DNA of 64,000 nt from Vibrio algivorus (GCF_002218005.2 NZ_AP018679.1:868001-932000); one strand, 5' to 3'. Numbered from the stretch's first letter, positions 1-8,675 are shown. Numbers and translations are program-made. The notes: generated from the letters alone by a model not told the origin.

Positions 1-66
1 AAGAAATTAGCGTTCCCATGATGCAACCAAAATATATAGAAATTTAAAAGTAAGATAAGATTAATT

Positions 67-198
67 TTAAAAACCATCGACACCTAAATCTTTTTGTAAG
101 TGCTCTGGAATTTTAGAAACATCAATTTCCGAACCTCCTTTATTTAAAACAGGGAATTCAAAACATAATTTACAAAATATTGAATAGATTAATTTCAT
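67..198 (-). CDS. Small hypothetical protein, 43 residues
   Basis: This is a short ORF divergent from the LysR gene. An AAAGGTGG ribosome binding site lies 5 bases before the ATG. The product begins MKLIYSIFCKLCFEF and ends in a charged helix-like stretch containing KIPEHLQKDLG. It has two cysteines (residues 9 and 12) in a CKLC pattern. No function is recognised. The strong ribosome binding site and normal-looking codons argue for a real gene, but the length is too short to be sure. Confidence 0.5.
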   Translation of the reverse strand: MKLIYSIFCKLCFEFPVLNKGGSEIDVSKIPEHLQKDLGVDGF

Positions 199-330
199 AC
201 CAACCACCTTTAAAATTAATTAGCTAGTTATCATTGATTATTATTAAACTTTAGAATAAGTTTAATGCCATTAATTCTTGTCACCAATGTGTTTCTACTA
301 AACACATTGTTACCGTGAAGGAACAATTAA

Positions 331-1206
331 ATGATTGATTCATATATTGAATTACTAACTTTTTCATTAGTATGTAAAACGCTATCGATCACAGAAGCGG
401 CAAAGGAGCTAAACAAATCCAAAGCTCATGTGAGCCGTCAACTATCTAATCTAGAAAAGAGAATAGGCACGACGTTGTTTTACCGAACCACTCGGAGTCT
501 TACATTAACTGAGAATGGATTGGCACTTAAAGATGATGCTCTTTCATTATTAAATATGTCAAAAAACCTAGACTATAAAGCCTATACAGTCTCTCAAGAA
601 ATATCAGGACGGTTTTGTATTACTATCCCAACATCGATTGCCACATCGATATTCCCACTAATCATTTTAAATTTAAAACAGCAGTTTCCTAAAATAACAT
701 TTGAAATCATTGTTAGTAATAATGTAGAACCATTGTTAGATAAAAAAATTGATATGGGGATAAGGCTTGGTATTACCAGTGATGAATTAATCGCACATAA
801 AGTAGGTGAGTATCAAACTATTTTGGTTTCATCTAACAAGAGCGATGAGAATAAAGAAAACAAAGATTTAACTCTCATCATTGATTCTTTTTCATCTAAA
901 GGCAGGCTTTATATAAGTAGTATAAATAAAGAAATCAACATCAATGAATTTAAAGACGTTATTTTTGTCAATGAAACCGCTACTCAGCTGTCTTTAATTC
1001 AAAATGGGCTAGGAGTTGGGTTGGTTCCTTCATTTGTACTTTCTGGTATCGGGCAGTCTAATTTATTTCGAATTCGCTCGGAGTATTGCAGCAAGCCTAT
1101 CGAAGCTTATATTACTTATCCATATCAAACGCCATTACCAGAAAAACTAGCAGCTGTATCCGCTTTCCTAAGAGAGGAACTACATCGATACATGAATAAC
1201 AAATAA
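331..1206 (+). CDS. LysR-family transcriptional regulator
   Basis: The 291-residue product has the LysR layout. A winged helix-turn-helix covers residues 1-60, seen in ITEAAKELNKSKAHVSRQLSNLEKRIGTTLFYRTTRSLTLTENG. It is followed by a substrate-binding effector domain with the periplasmic-binding-protein fold. The N-terminal part is close to the CrgA/YafC type of LysR proteins, whose targets are often divergent genes. Here the divergent neighbour is only the 43-residue ORF at 67-198, so the target cannot be named. GAAGGA precedes the ATG by 8 bases. The gene is very AT-rich, more so than the art genes downstream, which may point to recent acquisition. It is slightly shorter than the usual 295-305 residues, mainly in the effector domain. 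The family call is firm and the specific role is unknown. Confidence 0.85.
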   Translation: MIDSYIELLTFSLVCKTLSITEAAKELNKSKAHVSRQLSNLEKRIGTTLFYRTTRSLTLTENGLALKDDALSLLNMSKNLDYKAYTVSQEISGRFCITIPTSIATSIFPLIILNLKQQFPKITFEIIVSNNVEPLLDKKIDMGIRLGITSDELIAHKVGEYQTILVSSNKSDENKENKDLTLIIDSFSSKGRLYISSINKEININEFKDVIFVNETATQLSLIQNGLGVGLVPSFVLSGIGQSNLFRIRSEYCSKPIEAYITYPYQTPLPEKLAAVSAFLREELHRYMNNK

Positions 1207-1208
1207 AT

Positions 1209-1440
1209 AACCTCAGCTGCGGATAACTAGAAGTCACTCAATACAGCACTTTAGACGTCTAACTTCGTTAAAATCAACGCAATAGGCCAGCTATTGACTT
1301 ATGATTTTGCCTTGTTATCCATCCCAAATTGCAGCATTGAGAGAAAGTCATCAATCCTAGATACCTGACAGATATTTTTATCACTTTTATATCAGTGAGT
1401 TAGGTTAATTATTGTGACACTCTTATCCGAAGCTGAGGTT
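1209..1440. mobile_element. MITE-like element with 18-bp inverted ends
   Basis: Positions 1209-1226 and 1423-1440 are inverted copies of AACCTCAGCTKCGGATAA with one mismatch. They are flanked on both sides by AAAT, a possible 4-bp target duplication (1205-1208 and 1441-1444). The 232-bp interior carries no ORF. The left end sits directly after the LysR stop codon. An internally deleted insertion sequence is the simplest reading. The parent IS was not identified. Confidence 0.5.
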
Positions 1441-1688
1441 AAATACCAGTATGAGACGAGTGATGTCTTTCTCGAATACAACGTAAAATATCGTTTTTGT
1501 TGGCATGCTCTACCAAAAATGATTATTGCTACACTGGTGGTAGCTGAATCCTAACCAAAATCCAACCTACTTCAAACAATTTACTTATGATCTCACCCAC
1601 CCACCAAAAAATTGATCCAAATCAAATTTGACCAACAAAAGCTGACGTAAGTTAACAACATGTTAATCACTTCATAAGAGGGAAGTAT

Positions 1689-1880
1689 ATGAAGCTAAAG
1701 CAATGTGAAAGGTGTTACACAGACGTATGCTTAGATGGAAAATGGTTTCATCACGATCACTTAACCACCAAAGCCTACATGCTAAAAGGTGGACTAAATC
1801 ACGAAGTTGAGTTAGCCAAAATGCCGACAACAGAAGATGAACTAATCGAACTCATCAATCATTCTACTCGATTGAACTAA
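1689..1880 (+). CDS. Small Cys/His-containing hypothetical protein, 63 residues
   Basis: GAGGGA lies 5-6 bases before the ATG, so translation is plausible. The product has a Cys/His cluster near the N-terminus: CERC at residues 6-9, Cys14 and His21, His22 and His24. This could bind a metal such as zinc. The C-terminal half is an acidic helix-like segment. No family is recognised. The gene is isolated, with about 480 bases of non-coding DNA before it and a terminator after it at 1963-1997. It may be a small regulatory or metal-binding protein, but that is inference only. Confidence 0.55.
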   Translation: MKLKQCERCYTDVCLDGKWFHHDHLTTKAYMLKGGLNHEVELAKMPTTEDELIELINHSTRLN

Positions 1881-1908
1881 CACCGATTCATTATGATGTT
1901 ATACCCAC

Positions 1909-1940
1909 ATAACTTGAAGATGCAGAGTTCACTTGGGCAT
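1909..1940. repeat. Fragment of repeat family A
   Basis: A degenerate 32-bp version of the short form of repeat family A: ATACCCACATAACTTGAAG is followed by ATGCAGAGTTCACTTGGGCAT. Compare the copy at 36636-36677. Confidence 0.5.
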
Positions 1941-1962
1941 CGTTAAAAATGCTGATACAACT

Positions 1963-1997
1963 AAGCCAACTTAGGTATATCTAGTTGGCTTTTTTTT
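1963..1997 (+). terminator. Rho-independent terminator
   Basis: AAGCCAACT (1963-1971) pairs with AGTTGGCTT (1983-1991) and is followed by a run of eight T. It closes the 63-residue gene unit. Confidence 0.75.
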
Positions 1998-2262
1998 GTT
2001 TGCTTTAACCTTGTTGGCTTCTCTACTACCACATAATTGATAACTCACTCACCAATTTGAAATGCCATGCGAGACGCCTTATTCATAATAATATACATTA
2101 ACTTTCTATTAACACATTCAAGTAAGAAATAAATCACGTGCTACAGGTTAGATATTAATCAGATAATTATTCCTATTGAGTGATTCAAAATACATTTTTC
2201 TTGCATAAAACCACACAATCATTAGTATATTTACCTAGTGACAATTAATGCAGATTGGAAGC

Positions 2263-2991
2263 ATGACTATTCAAATTAACGCTATTGATAAGTTTTATGG
2301 CTCAAACCAAGTTTTACACAATGTAAGCTTTGAGTGTAAAGCCGGTGACACCTTAGTTTTATTGGGCCCAAGCGGAGCTGGAAAAAGCTCATTACTACGT
2401 GTTTTAAACCTATTAGAGATGCCGGATAAAGGTACGCTTTCTATTGCGAATGAATCGTTTGATTTTTCTACTCAAATTTCAGAAAAACAAGGTATGGCAC
2501 TACGTAAAAAAGTCGGCATGGTCTTTCAACAATACAATCTATGGCCTCACATGAGCGTGTTAGATAATTTGATTGAAGCGCCAATTAAAGTTGCCGGCAT
2601 GAATAAAGCTGAAGCAAAGAAAGAAGCGATAGAGATCTTAACCAAGCTTCAACTTGCCGATAAAGCGGATGCTTGGCCGCTGCAATTATCAGGTGGTCAA
2701 CAACAACGTGTAGCCATTGCTCGTGCATTAATGATGAAACCTGACGTGTTGCTTTTTGATGAACCAACGGCTGCGCTTGATCCTGAAATCACTTCACAAG
2801 TCGTCGATATTATTAAAGAATTAAGCAAAACTGGCATCACGCAAATTATCGTGACTCATGAAGTCGATTTTGCAAAAAAAGTTGCCAGTCATTTATTATA
2901 TTTAGAAAAAGGCTACGTGGTTGAACACGGTGATAAGAGCCACTTCACCAACCCACAATCTCAAGCGTTTGCTGATTATTTAAAACATTAA
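2263..2991 (+). CDS. artP: Arginine ABC transporter ATP-binding protein ArtP
   Basis: This is the ATPase that drives arginine import from the cytoplasmic face. Visible motifs are Walker A GPSGAGKS, the Q-loop VFQQYNLWPH, the signature LSGGQQQR and Walker B VLLFDEP followed by the ALDPEI D-loop and the switch histidine in VTHEVDFA. The sequence follows E. coli ArtP along its whole length, including LLEMP and FTNPQSQAF near the end. The open frame could start at 2248. The ATG at 2263 (MTIQINAIDKFYG) matches the family N-terminus (MSIQLNGINCFYG) and is preferred, although neither start has a well-spaced ribosome binding site. It is the first gene of artP-artI-artQ-artM. ArgR control would be expected from the family, but I could not identify a convincing ARG box upstream. 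Confidence 0.93.
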   Translation: MTIQINAIDKFYGSNQVLHNVSFECKAGDTLVLLGPSGAGKSSLLRVLNLLEMPDKGTLSIANESFDFSTQISEKQGMALRKKVGMVFQQYNLWPHMSVLDNLIEAPIKVAGMNKAEAKKEAIEILTKLQLADKADAWPLQLSGGQQQRVAIARALMMKPDVLLFDEPTAALDPEITSQVVDIIKELSKTGITQIIVTHEVDFAKKVASHLLYLEKGYVVEHGDKSHFTNPQSQAFADYLKH

Positions 2992-3051
2992 AACCTAATA
3001 ATAAAAACATTCAACTAGTTAAAAAATCACAGATATAAATGGAGTTATACA

Positions 3052-3786
3052 ATGAAAAAAATTCTACTTGCTAGCTTAATTGGTTTTGCTTCAACTCACG
3101 CAATCGCTCAAGACGAAATCAAATTTGCCACTGAAGCCACTTACGCCCCGTTTGAATACATGGATGACAACAACCAAATTCAAGGTTTTGATATCGATCT
3201 TGCTAAAGCATTATGTGCAGAAATTGAAGCCAAGTGTACTTTCCAAAACCAAGCGTTTGACAGCTTAATTCCAGCACTTAAATTTAAACGTTATGATGCA
3301 GCAATTTCAGCTATGGATATTACCGAAGCGCGTCTAAAGCAAGTGAGCTTTACTAATGCTTATTATGATAACGCGGCAGCTTTTGTTTCCGTGAAAGGTA
3401 AAATTGCAGACCAAGCAGGGTTAGAAGGTAAACGTGTTGGTGTTCAAAATGGTTCAACCCACCAAAGTTACCTAGTTGATCAAATGCCAGGTGTAACCGC
3501 AGTGCCTTACGCAAGCTACCAAGATGCATTTATTGATATGCAAAATGGCCGTATTGATAGCGTATTTGGTGATACCGCAGTTGTAGCAGAATGGTTTAAA
3601 AAAGAAGCTGACCTAGCTTACGTTGGTGAACCAGTTACTAACAAACAATACTTCGGTAATGGCTTCGGTATTGCGGTAAACAAAGACAATCAAGAGTTGG
3701 TAGACCAACTGAATGCAGCACTAGAAAAAGTGAAGCAAAATGGTGAATACAAAGCGATTTTTGATAAGTACTTTGCTAGCAAGTAA
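3052..3786 (+). CDS. artI: Arginine-binding periplasmic protein ArtI/ArtJ
   Basis: The 244-residue product is a periplasmic solute-binding protein of family 3. It has a signal peptide MKKILLASLIGFASTHAIAQ with predicted cleavage before DEIKFATEA. The mature protein keeps ligand-pocket hallmarks of the Art proteins: ATYAPFEYMD, GFDIDLAKALC, NQAFDSLIPALKF and the QNGRIDSVFGDTAVV stretch. A GGAG ribosome binding site precedes the ATG. It lies 60 bases after artP and 34 bases before artQ, so it belongs to the same operon. E. coli has two paralogues, ArtI and ArtJ, and this sequence is similar to both. The symbol artI follows operon position; artJ is an equally valid name. Confidence 0.92.
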   Translation: MKKILLASLIGFASTHAIAQDEIKFATEATYAPFEYMDDNNQIQGFDIDLAKALCAEIEAKCTFQNQAFDSLIPALKFKRYDAAISAMDITEARLKQVSFTNAYYDNAAAFVSVKGKIADQAGLEGKRVGVQNGSTHQSYLVDQMPGVTAVPYASYQDAFIDMQNGRIDSVFGDTAVVAEWFKKEADLAYVGEPVTNKQYFGNGFGIAVNKDNQELVDQLNAALEKVKQNGEYKAIFDKYFASK

Positions 3787-3820
3787 TAAACAATCTTGAA
3801 GACTAAAGAATAGTGAATAA

Positions 3821-4537
3821 ATGATGTTCTCAGGTTACTCTTTGGCGTTAATTGACGCTAGCTGGCTGACCATTCAGCTAGCCTTTACCAGCCTTGCTGT
3901 TGGCTTGGTGCTTTCTATGATCTTTGCAGGTGGCGAGATGTCACGCTTAAAATTGATCTCTTGGCCAACCACGGCTTTGGTAACGGTAATTCGAGGGTTA
4001 CCTGAGCTTCTTGTTGTTTTGTTCATTTTCTTTGGTTCAGGACAAATTTTATTCTATATCACTGGCGAATATATCGAGATCAGCCCCTTTCTTTCAGGGG
4101 TGATCGCGTTATCGCTTATCTTTGCATCCTATGCTGCTCAAACCTTACGTGGCGCACTTAAAGCCGTCCCCAAAGGACAAGCAGAAGCAGCTACCGCTTT
4201 AGGTTTATCAAAACCACGCGCTTTTATTCGTATTGTTCTACCACAAGCGGTGCGTCATGCCCTACCCGGTTTAACCAACCAATGGCTAGTGTTATTAAAA
4301 GATACTGCGTTAGTTTCTCTGATTGGCGTAACGGATTTATTAAAGCAAGCCCAACTAACTTCTGCAGCCACACACCAAAGTTTTACTTGGTATGCAACGG
4401 CAGCTGCAATTTATCTCGTGATCACATTAATCACTCAACGTGTTATTGCCATTCTCAATAAAAAATATCAATTACAAGATGCTAATATGGGTTCAAGCAA
4501 ACCTAAGAAGAAACAGCCACTAGGAGCACAATCATGA
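3821..4537 (+). CDS. artQ: Arginine ABC transporter permease ArtQ
   Basis: This inner-membrane permease of the polar amino-acid type (238 residues) forms a heterodimer with ArtM. Four to five hydrophobic segments are visible. The EAA loop that contacts the ATPase reads AAATALGLSKPRAFIRIVLPQAVRHALPG. The motif RGLPELLVVLFIFFGSG near residue 65 is shared with E. coli ArtQ. The stop overlaps the artM start by 4 bases (ATGA), which suggests translational coupling. A second ATG immediately follows the first, and the ribosome binding site is weak, so the start could be 3 bases later. Confidence 0.92.
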   Translation: MMFSGYSLALIDASWLTIQLAFTSLAVGLVLSMIFAGGEMSRLKLISWPTTALVTVIRGLPELLVVLFIFFGSGQILFYITGEYIEISPFLSGVIALSLIFASYAAQTLRGALKAVPKGQAEAATALGLSKPRAFIRIVLPQAVRHALPGLTNQWLVLLKDTALVSLIGVTDLLKQAQLTSAATHQSFTWYATAAAIYLVITLITQRVIAILNKKYQLQDANMGSSKPKKKQPLGAQS

Positions 4538-5208
4538 ACGAACAACATGTTTGGCAACTACTTGATGGCCTACAAACTAGCATCGAATTAACTGCCGTCG
4601 CTTTATTAGTCGGTTGTACGTTGTCACTATTGATGACCATGACGTTAATTGTACGTCTACCAGTGATTCATTGGTTCAGCCGAGCTTTGATTACCTTGTT
4701 TACCGGCACGCCTTTATTAGTACAAATATTTCTTATTTACTACGGCCCCGGTCAATTTGAGTGGATTCGTGATAGCTTTTTGTGGAACTGGCTAAGCCAA
4801 CCTTGGTTTTGCGCCATGTTAGCGTTAGCACTAAACACCGCAGCTTATAGCACCCAACTATTTAAAGGTGCATTTGATGCCATTCCATCTGGCCAATGGC
4901 AAGCCTGTCGCGCATTAGGTATGAACACTAAAACCACACTAGGTGTACTACTACCGTATGCCATTCGCCGTGCTATTCCAGCTTATTCCAATGAAGTGAT
5001 TTTAGTATTTAAAGGTACATCGCTAGCCAGTACTATCACCATTATGGATTTAATGGGTTATGCTCAACGCATTAACGCTCAAACCTACGATACATTGACG
5101 GTATTTGGTATTGCTGGCGCATTCTACTTAATCGTCAATGGCACCTTGTCGCTGATATTCCGCAAAGTAGAACAAAAAGTACTGGCATTTGAATCACAAA
5201 GTCATTAG
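4534..5208 (+). CDS. artM: Arginine ABC transporter permease ArtM
   Basis: This 224-residue inner-membrane permease partners with ArtQ. Residues 63-75 carry RALITLFTGTPLLVQIF, the conserved periplasmic-side motif of the HisM/ArtM permeases. The EAA loop is ACRALGMNTKTTLGVLLPYAIRRAIPAY. It starts within the artQ stop codon and has a GGAG ribosome binding site inside the end of artQ. It ends the operon. A short inverted repeat (TTAGGG...CCCTAA, 5206-5223) and then a copy of repeat family A follow. Confidence 0.92.
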   Translation: MNEQHVWQLLDGLQTSIELTAVALLVGCTLSLLMTMTLIVRLPVIHWFSRALITLFTGTPLLVQIFLIYYGPGQFEWIRDSFLWNWLSQPWFCAMLALALNTAAYSTQLFKGAFDAIPSGQWQACRALGMNTKTTLGVLLPYAIRRAIPAYSNEVILVFKGTSLASTITIMDLMGYAQRINAQTYDTLTVFGIAGAFYLIVNGTLSLIFRKVEQKVLAFESQSH

Positions 5209-5230
5209 GGCCTGCTGACCCTAATATAAT

Positions 5231-5372
5231 GCGAGTTTCAGCAAGATTAAAACAAGCCTTTACACTGCGTCAGATTCGTTTGAAAGGTGATTACATTCCT
5301 GTACGAATCTTTCTTGTTTAAAGGCTTGGATGATAGCTCTGAATTCTGCATCTTGAAGTTACTTGGGTATAG
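5231..5372. repeat. Repeat family A, long copy, inverted orientation
   Basis: This is a 142-bp copy read on the minus strand relative to the copies at 8508 and 32558. It shares the blocks CAGCAAGATTAAAACAAGC, GAAAGGTGATTACATTCCT and CTGAATTCTGCATCTTGAAG, ending in ACTTGGGTATA. It fills the space between the convergent artM and hcr genes. Confidence 0.8.
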
Positions 5373-5390
5373 ATTTCACTGAATAGAAAA

Positions 5391-6476
5391 CTAATTCAAC
5401 GCGACTTCAACATCCGACTCTACTTGGCACGAACATGCTAAAACAAAGCCATTATCAATTTCATCGTCAGTTAATGTAGCGGTACTAGTGCGAGTAAACG
5501 CACCTTTTACTACACGGCACTTACATGAACCACAAATACCACTACGGCATGCTGCAATCACGGGTACTTTGGCCGCTTCTAGAGCATCAATCAATGCGCT
5601 ACCAATTTTCGCTTCGGCTTGAGCGCCAAACGCTGGTACAAATACGGTAGCATTACTGATCGCTTGGGCTTTATCAGCATCACTACCCAATGTTACTTCA
5701 AGATTCAGCGCAACTTCCGGCTGTTCTGATTCGGCTGGTGTGAAGCTTTCTTGATAGAAGTTATCCATATTCATGCCTAGCTCAGATAAGTTTTCTTGCA
5801 TCGCCGCCATAAAGCCAATCGGGCCACATAAAAATGCGCTACGCTCTGCGATATCCGGGCAGAACTGTTTTAAAGCCGCTTGGGTTAGACGCCCTTCTAA
5901 ATATTCAGAACCTTGTGCATTTTCTAACATCACATCAAAATGAAAACGTTTATGTGAGGCTGCCATTTCAAGCAATTCTTGATGGTAGATCACTTGTTCA
6001 AGTTCAGTTGCAGCATGAATAAAGTGAATATCCGTTGTGTCTGTTTTATCCGATAGCAAAGTTTTTGCCATCGACATAACCGGTGTGATCCCGCAACCTG
6101 CACTCAACAATACAATACGTTTGCCATGTGGTTGCTCTATATGAAACTCTCCGGCAGGTTTTAACACTGAAACCGTTTGACCTTCTTGTAAAGAATCAAC
6201 GATATAGTTGGAAACTTTGCCATCAACAACCCGTTTGATGGTCAATTGTAATTCGCTTTGATTCGGCATTGAACTTAATGAATAGGCGCGGTATTCCGTC
6301 TTACCCTCTACCTCAATACCAAGCGTGATAAATTGACCGGGAATGAAATCAAATGTCGTTTCTGAATCCTGATTTTCTGCCACTAAGGTGACGCTAACGC
6401 AATTTGGCGTTTCCTGCCATTTACGTTGGCAAATAAAGGTCGCGGGTTGATTGTCTGGCCATTCAAATTGGTTCAT
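5391..6476 (-). CDS. hcr: NADH oxidoreductase Hcr (electron donor to Hcp)
   Basis: The 361-residue product passes electrons from NADH to the hybrid cluster protein. Residues 1-110 form an FAD-binding domain (RAYSLSS), and residues 110-240 an NAD-binding domain (GCGITPVMSM, FLCGPIGFM). The C-terminal ferredoxin domain has 2Fe-2S ligands C310, C315, C318 and C348 in the plant-type CX4CX2CX29C spacing. The length and order of domains fit E. coli Hcr. It follows hcp on the same strand after 97 bases, and the pair is probably transcribed from the sigma-54 promoter at 8316-8334. A perfect 11-bp stem-loop between the two genes (6511-6551) could adjust the hcp/hcr ratio. Confidence 0.92.
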   Translation of the reverse strand: MNQFEWPDNQPATFICQRKWQETPNCVSVTLVAENQDSETTFDFIPGQFITLGIEVEGKTEYRAYSLSSMPNQSELQLTIKRVVDGKVSNYIVDSLQEGQTVSVLKPAGEFHIEQPHGKRIVLLSAGCGITPVMSMAKTLLSDKTDTTDIHFIHAATELEQVIYHQELLEMAASHKRFHFDVMLENAQGSEYLEGRLTQAALKQFCPDIAERSAFLCGPIGFMAAMQENLSELGMNMDNFYQESFTPAESEQPEVALNLEVTLGSDADKAQAISNATVFVPAFGAQAEAKIGSALIDALEAAKVPVIAACRSGICGSCKCRVVKGAFTRTSTATLTDDEIDNGFVLACSCQVESDVEVALN

Positions 6477-6510
6477 TTAATTCGGTCTCTCATAAACTTT
6501 ACAAATATAA

Positions 6511-6551
6511 ACGTCATTTCGAGCAATCATGGTTGGCACCCGAAATGACGT
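6511..6551. repeat. Perfect inverted repeat between hcp and hcr
   Basis: ACGTCATTTCG (6511-6521) and CGAAATGACGT (6541-6551) are perfect inverted copies with a 19-base loop. In the hcp-hcr transcript this forms a stable hairpin without a T-run, so processing or partial attenuation is more likely than full termination. Confidence 0.7.
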
Positions 6552-6573
6552 CAATTACATAGCGCTAAAACAA

Positions 6574-8244
6574 TTACGCGACTTTCTCGCCCAAGATTGT
6601 TTTCATATCCGCTTCAACCGTTGAGATTCCACGTAGATCAAACTTCTCTTGCATGACCGCCATTAGGTTATCGGTCAAGAACGCCGGTTTAGTTGGACCG
6701 GTGTAAATACCCTTAATACCTAGCGCAAGAAGAGTTAATAGAACCACAATCGCTTTTTGTTCGAACCAAGAAAGCACTAAAGTAAGCGGCAGATCATTCA
6801 CACCACAATCAAACTCTTTCGCCAATGCAAGCGCTAATTGAATTGCTGAGTATGAGTCATTACATTGACCAACATCTAATAGACGAGGGATGCCGTTGAT
6901 TTCACCGTGTTGTTCTTTATTAAAACGGAACTTACCACAAGCCAGAGTGAGAATTAGGCTGTCATCTGGCGTTTGTTTAGTGAATTCATTAAAGTAATTA
7001 CGTTCTACTTTGTCACCATCACAACCACCCACTAAGAAGAAGTGACTGATGTTGCCTTGCTTCACTTGATCGATAACTGCAGGTGCCGCTTCCATCAAGG
7101 CATTACGACCAAAACCAACCGTGATCATGTGTTCAATTTCATCATGCTTGAAACCTTCTTGCGCTAATGCACATTCAATGACTTCAGAGAAATCATCACC
7201 CACAATGTGAGTCACATTTGGCCAGCCTACAATGCTACGTGTAAAGATACGGTCGTTGTATTGACCGACTTCTGGGTTTAATAGGCAGTTAGACGTCATT
7301 ACGATTGCGCCAGGGAAGTTAGCAAATTCTTTTTGCTGGTTCTGCCAAGCACTGCCGTAGTTACCCACTAGGTGCGGATACTTGTTTAATTCTGGGTAAC
7401 CGTGCGCTGGCAACATTTCACCATTAGTGTAAACGTTGATGCCTTTGCCTTCAGTTTGTTGCAAGATTTTTTCTAGATCATGTAAGTCATGGCCAGACAC
7501 TAAGATACATTTGCCTTTTACGGGTTTAACGTTCACTTGAGTTGGTGCTGGGTGACCAAAGGTTTCTGTTTCACCACGGTCTAAAATTTCCATGATTTTG
7601 TAGTTCATCAAACCAATTTGCATAGAGCAATCAAGTAGTGCTTGAAGATCTTGAGGCTCAGAGCCTAACCAAGCCATGATTTGATGATATTCAGCAAAAA
7701 TTGCTTCATCTGTTTGACCAAGTACGCGTGCATGCTCCATATAAGCTGCCGCGCCTTTTAGACCATATAGAGATAATAAACGTAATCCCATTACATCTGG
7801 ATCAACCGTTTCATGACCGCGGTTTACTGCTGCAAGAGGCGCGTATTTTAATAATTCTTCACGCTCAGTTGGTAATGCAAATTGAGCCGCTGGCGTTAAC
7901 TCAGGTAGTGCTTCATTGGCTAAAGTTGCCGCCGCACGTACTTTTTCTTCTAGACGTAATTTGTATGCATAAGCTTGATTTGAAAATTCAACGATACGGT
8001 CTGCATCGAAGTTCACATTGGTCAAGGTAGAGAAGAAAGCTTGAGGTGCCCACTCATCGACCTCTGTATCCACAATATTAAACTTGCGACCAAGATCCGC
8101 CCAGAAAGACACACCTTGCAATACATAGACTAAGATATCTTGCAGGTCAGATACCTCGCTGGTTTTACCACACATACCTTGAGTGTAAGAACAGCCATCT
8201 CCAACCGGTGTACGGATCGTTTGCTCACATTGAATACAAAACAT
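6574..8244 (-). CDS. hcp: Hybrid cluster protein Hcp (NO reductase / hydroxylamine reductase)
   Basis: The 556-residue product carries the N-terminal cluster motif C3, C6, C18 and C25 (CX2CX11CX6C). This spacing is that of enterobacterial-type Hcp with a 2Fe-2S N-terminal cluster. Further hybrid-cluster ligands are visible in VSGHDLHDLEK, MTSNCLLNPE and VGGCDGDKVERNYF, and in the region LLDVGQCNDSYSA. Hcp reduces nitric oxide to nitrous oxide under anaerobic nitrosative stress and is also known as hydroxylamine reductase. Its partner hcr follows directly. A -24/-12 promoter and two GT-N7-AC boxes upstream fit NorR control; the norR gene is about 4 kb away. The family call is firm. Confidence 0.95.
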   Translation of the reverse strand: MFCIQCEQTIRTPVGDGCSYTQGMCGKTSEVSDLQDILVYVLQGVSFWADLGRKFNIVDTEVDEWAPQAFFSTLTNVNFDADRIVEFSNQAYAYKLRLEEKVRAAATLANEALPELTPAAQFALPTEREELLKYAPLAAVNRGHETVDPDVMGLRLLSLYGLKGAAAYMEHARVLGQTDEAIFAEYHQIMAWLGSEPQDLQALLDCSMQIGLMNYKIMEILDRGETETFGHPAPTQVNVKPVKGKCILVSGHDLHDLEKILQQTEGKGINVYTNGEMLPAHGYPELNKYPHLVGNYGSAWQNQQKEFANFPGAIVMTSNCLLNPEVGQYNDRIFTRSIVGWPNVTHIVGDDFSEVIECALAQEGFKHDEIEHMITVGFGRNALMEAAPAVIDQVKQGNISHFFLVGGCDGDKVERNYFNEFTKQTPDDSLILTLACGKFRFNKEQHGEINGIPRLLDVGQCNDSYSAIQLALALAKEFDCGVNDLPLTLVLSWFEQKAIVVLLTLLALGIKGIYTGPTKPAFLTDNLMAVMQEKFDLRGISTVEADMKTILGEKVA

Positions 8245-8315
8245 AATTTAAAGCTCCAGTAATGATTAACATCATCGCCCCTATCATTTGGGACTAATAA
8301 TAAATTCATTCCTGT

Positions 8316-8334
8316 ATTGCACTTTGCATGCCAA
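8316..8334 (-). promoter_or_regulatory. Sigma-54 promoter of hcp-hcr
   Basis: Read on the minus strand, TTGGCATGCAAAGTGCA has the invariant GG (-24) and GC (-12) separated by exactly 10 bases. It matches the consensus YTGGCACG-N4-TTGCW closely. The expected transcript start leaves a leader of about 60 bases before hcp. Confidence 0.8.
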
Positions 8335-8386
8335 CTTTTAAAGTATTGATATATAAGTATTTAACAAAAATTTAACCATGACTCAT

Positions 8387-8427
8387 GTTGTTATAATCAC
8401 AACAGCCTGATGTAATTATAACAACAA
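8387..8427 (-). promoter_or_regulatory. Candidate NorR enhancer sites upstream of hcp
   Basis: TGTTGTTATAAT (8387-8398) and ATTATAACAACA (8416-8427) are perfect 12-bp inverted copies. Within them lie two GT-N7-AC boxes at 8391-8401 and 8413-8423, with centres 22 bp apart, about two helical turns. GT-N7-AC is the minimal motif reported for E. coli NorR. The nearest box is about 59 bp upstream of the -24 GG. Confidence 0.65.
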
Positions 8428-8507
8428 AATTCAACTAGAGAGAATACAAGCCAAATAAGCCCTCTTACTGCACGTAAAATGAACATGCAATAAAAGAGCG
8501 ATGGTTC

Positions 8508-8673
8508 ATACCCAAGTGACTCAAGGTGCAGAATTCAGAGCTATCCTCCAAACCTTTAGGCAAAGAAGATTGACGAAGGAATGTAAACACCTTTCAAACC
8601 AATCTGACGTGGCCTTGCTTAAAGCTTGTTTTATTCTTGCTGAAACTCGCACCTTAAAGTTACTTGGGTATAT
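8508..8673. repeat. Repeat family A, full-length copy
   Basis: The 166-bp unit begins ATACCCAAGTGACTCAAGG and ends AAGTTACTTGGGTATA, so its ends are inverted. Its interior is shared with 32558-32721 and, inverted, with 5231-5372. An 86-codon open frame across it is repeat sequence, not a gene. Confidence 0.85.
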
Positions 8674-8675
8674 AT

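Noticed and set aside
2085..2247. ArgR boxes before artP
   Set aside because: Several AT-rich half-sites occur but none makes a convincing pair; any choice would be guesswork.
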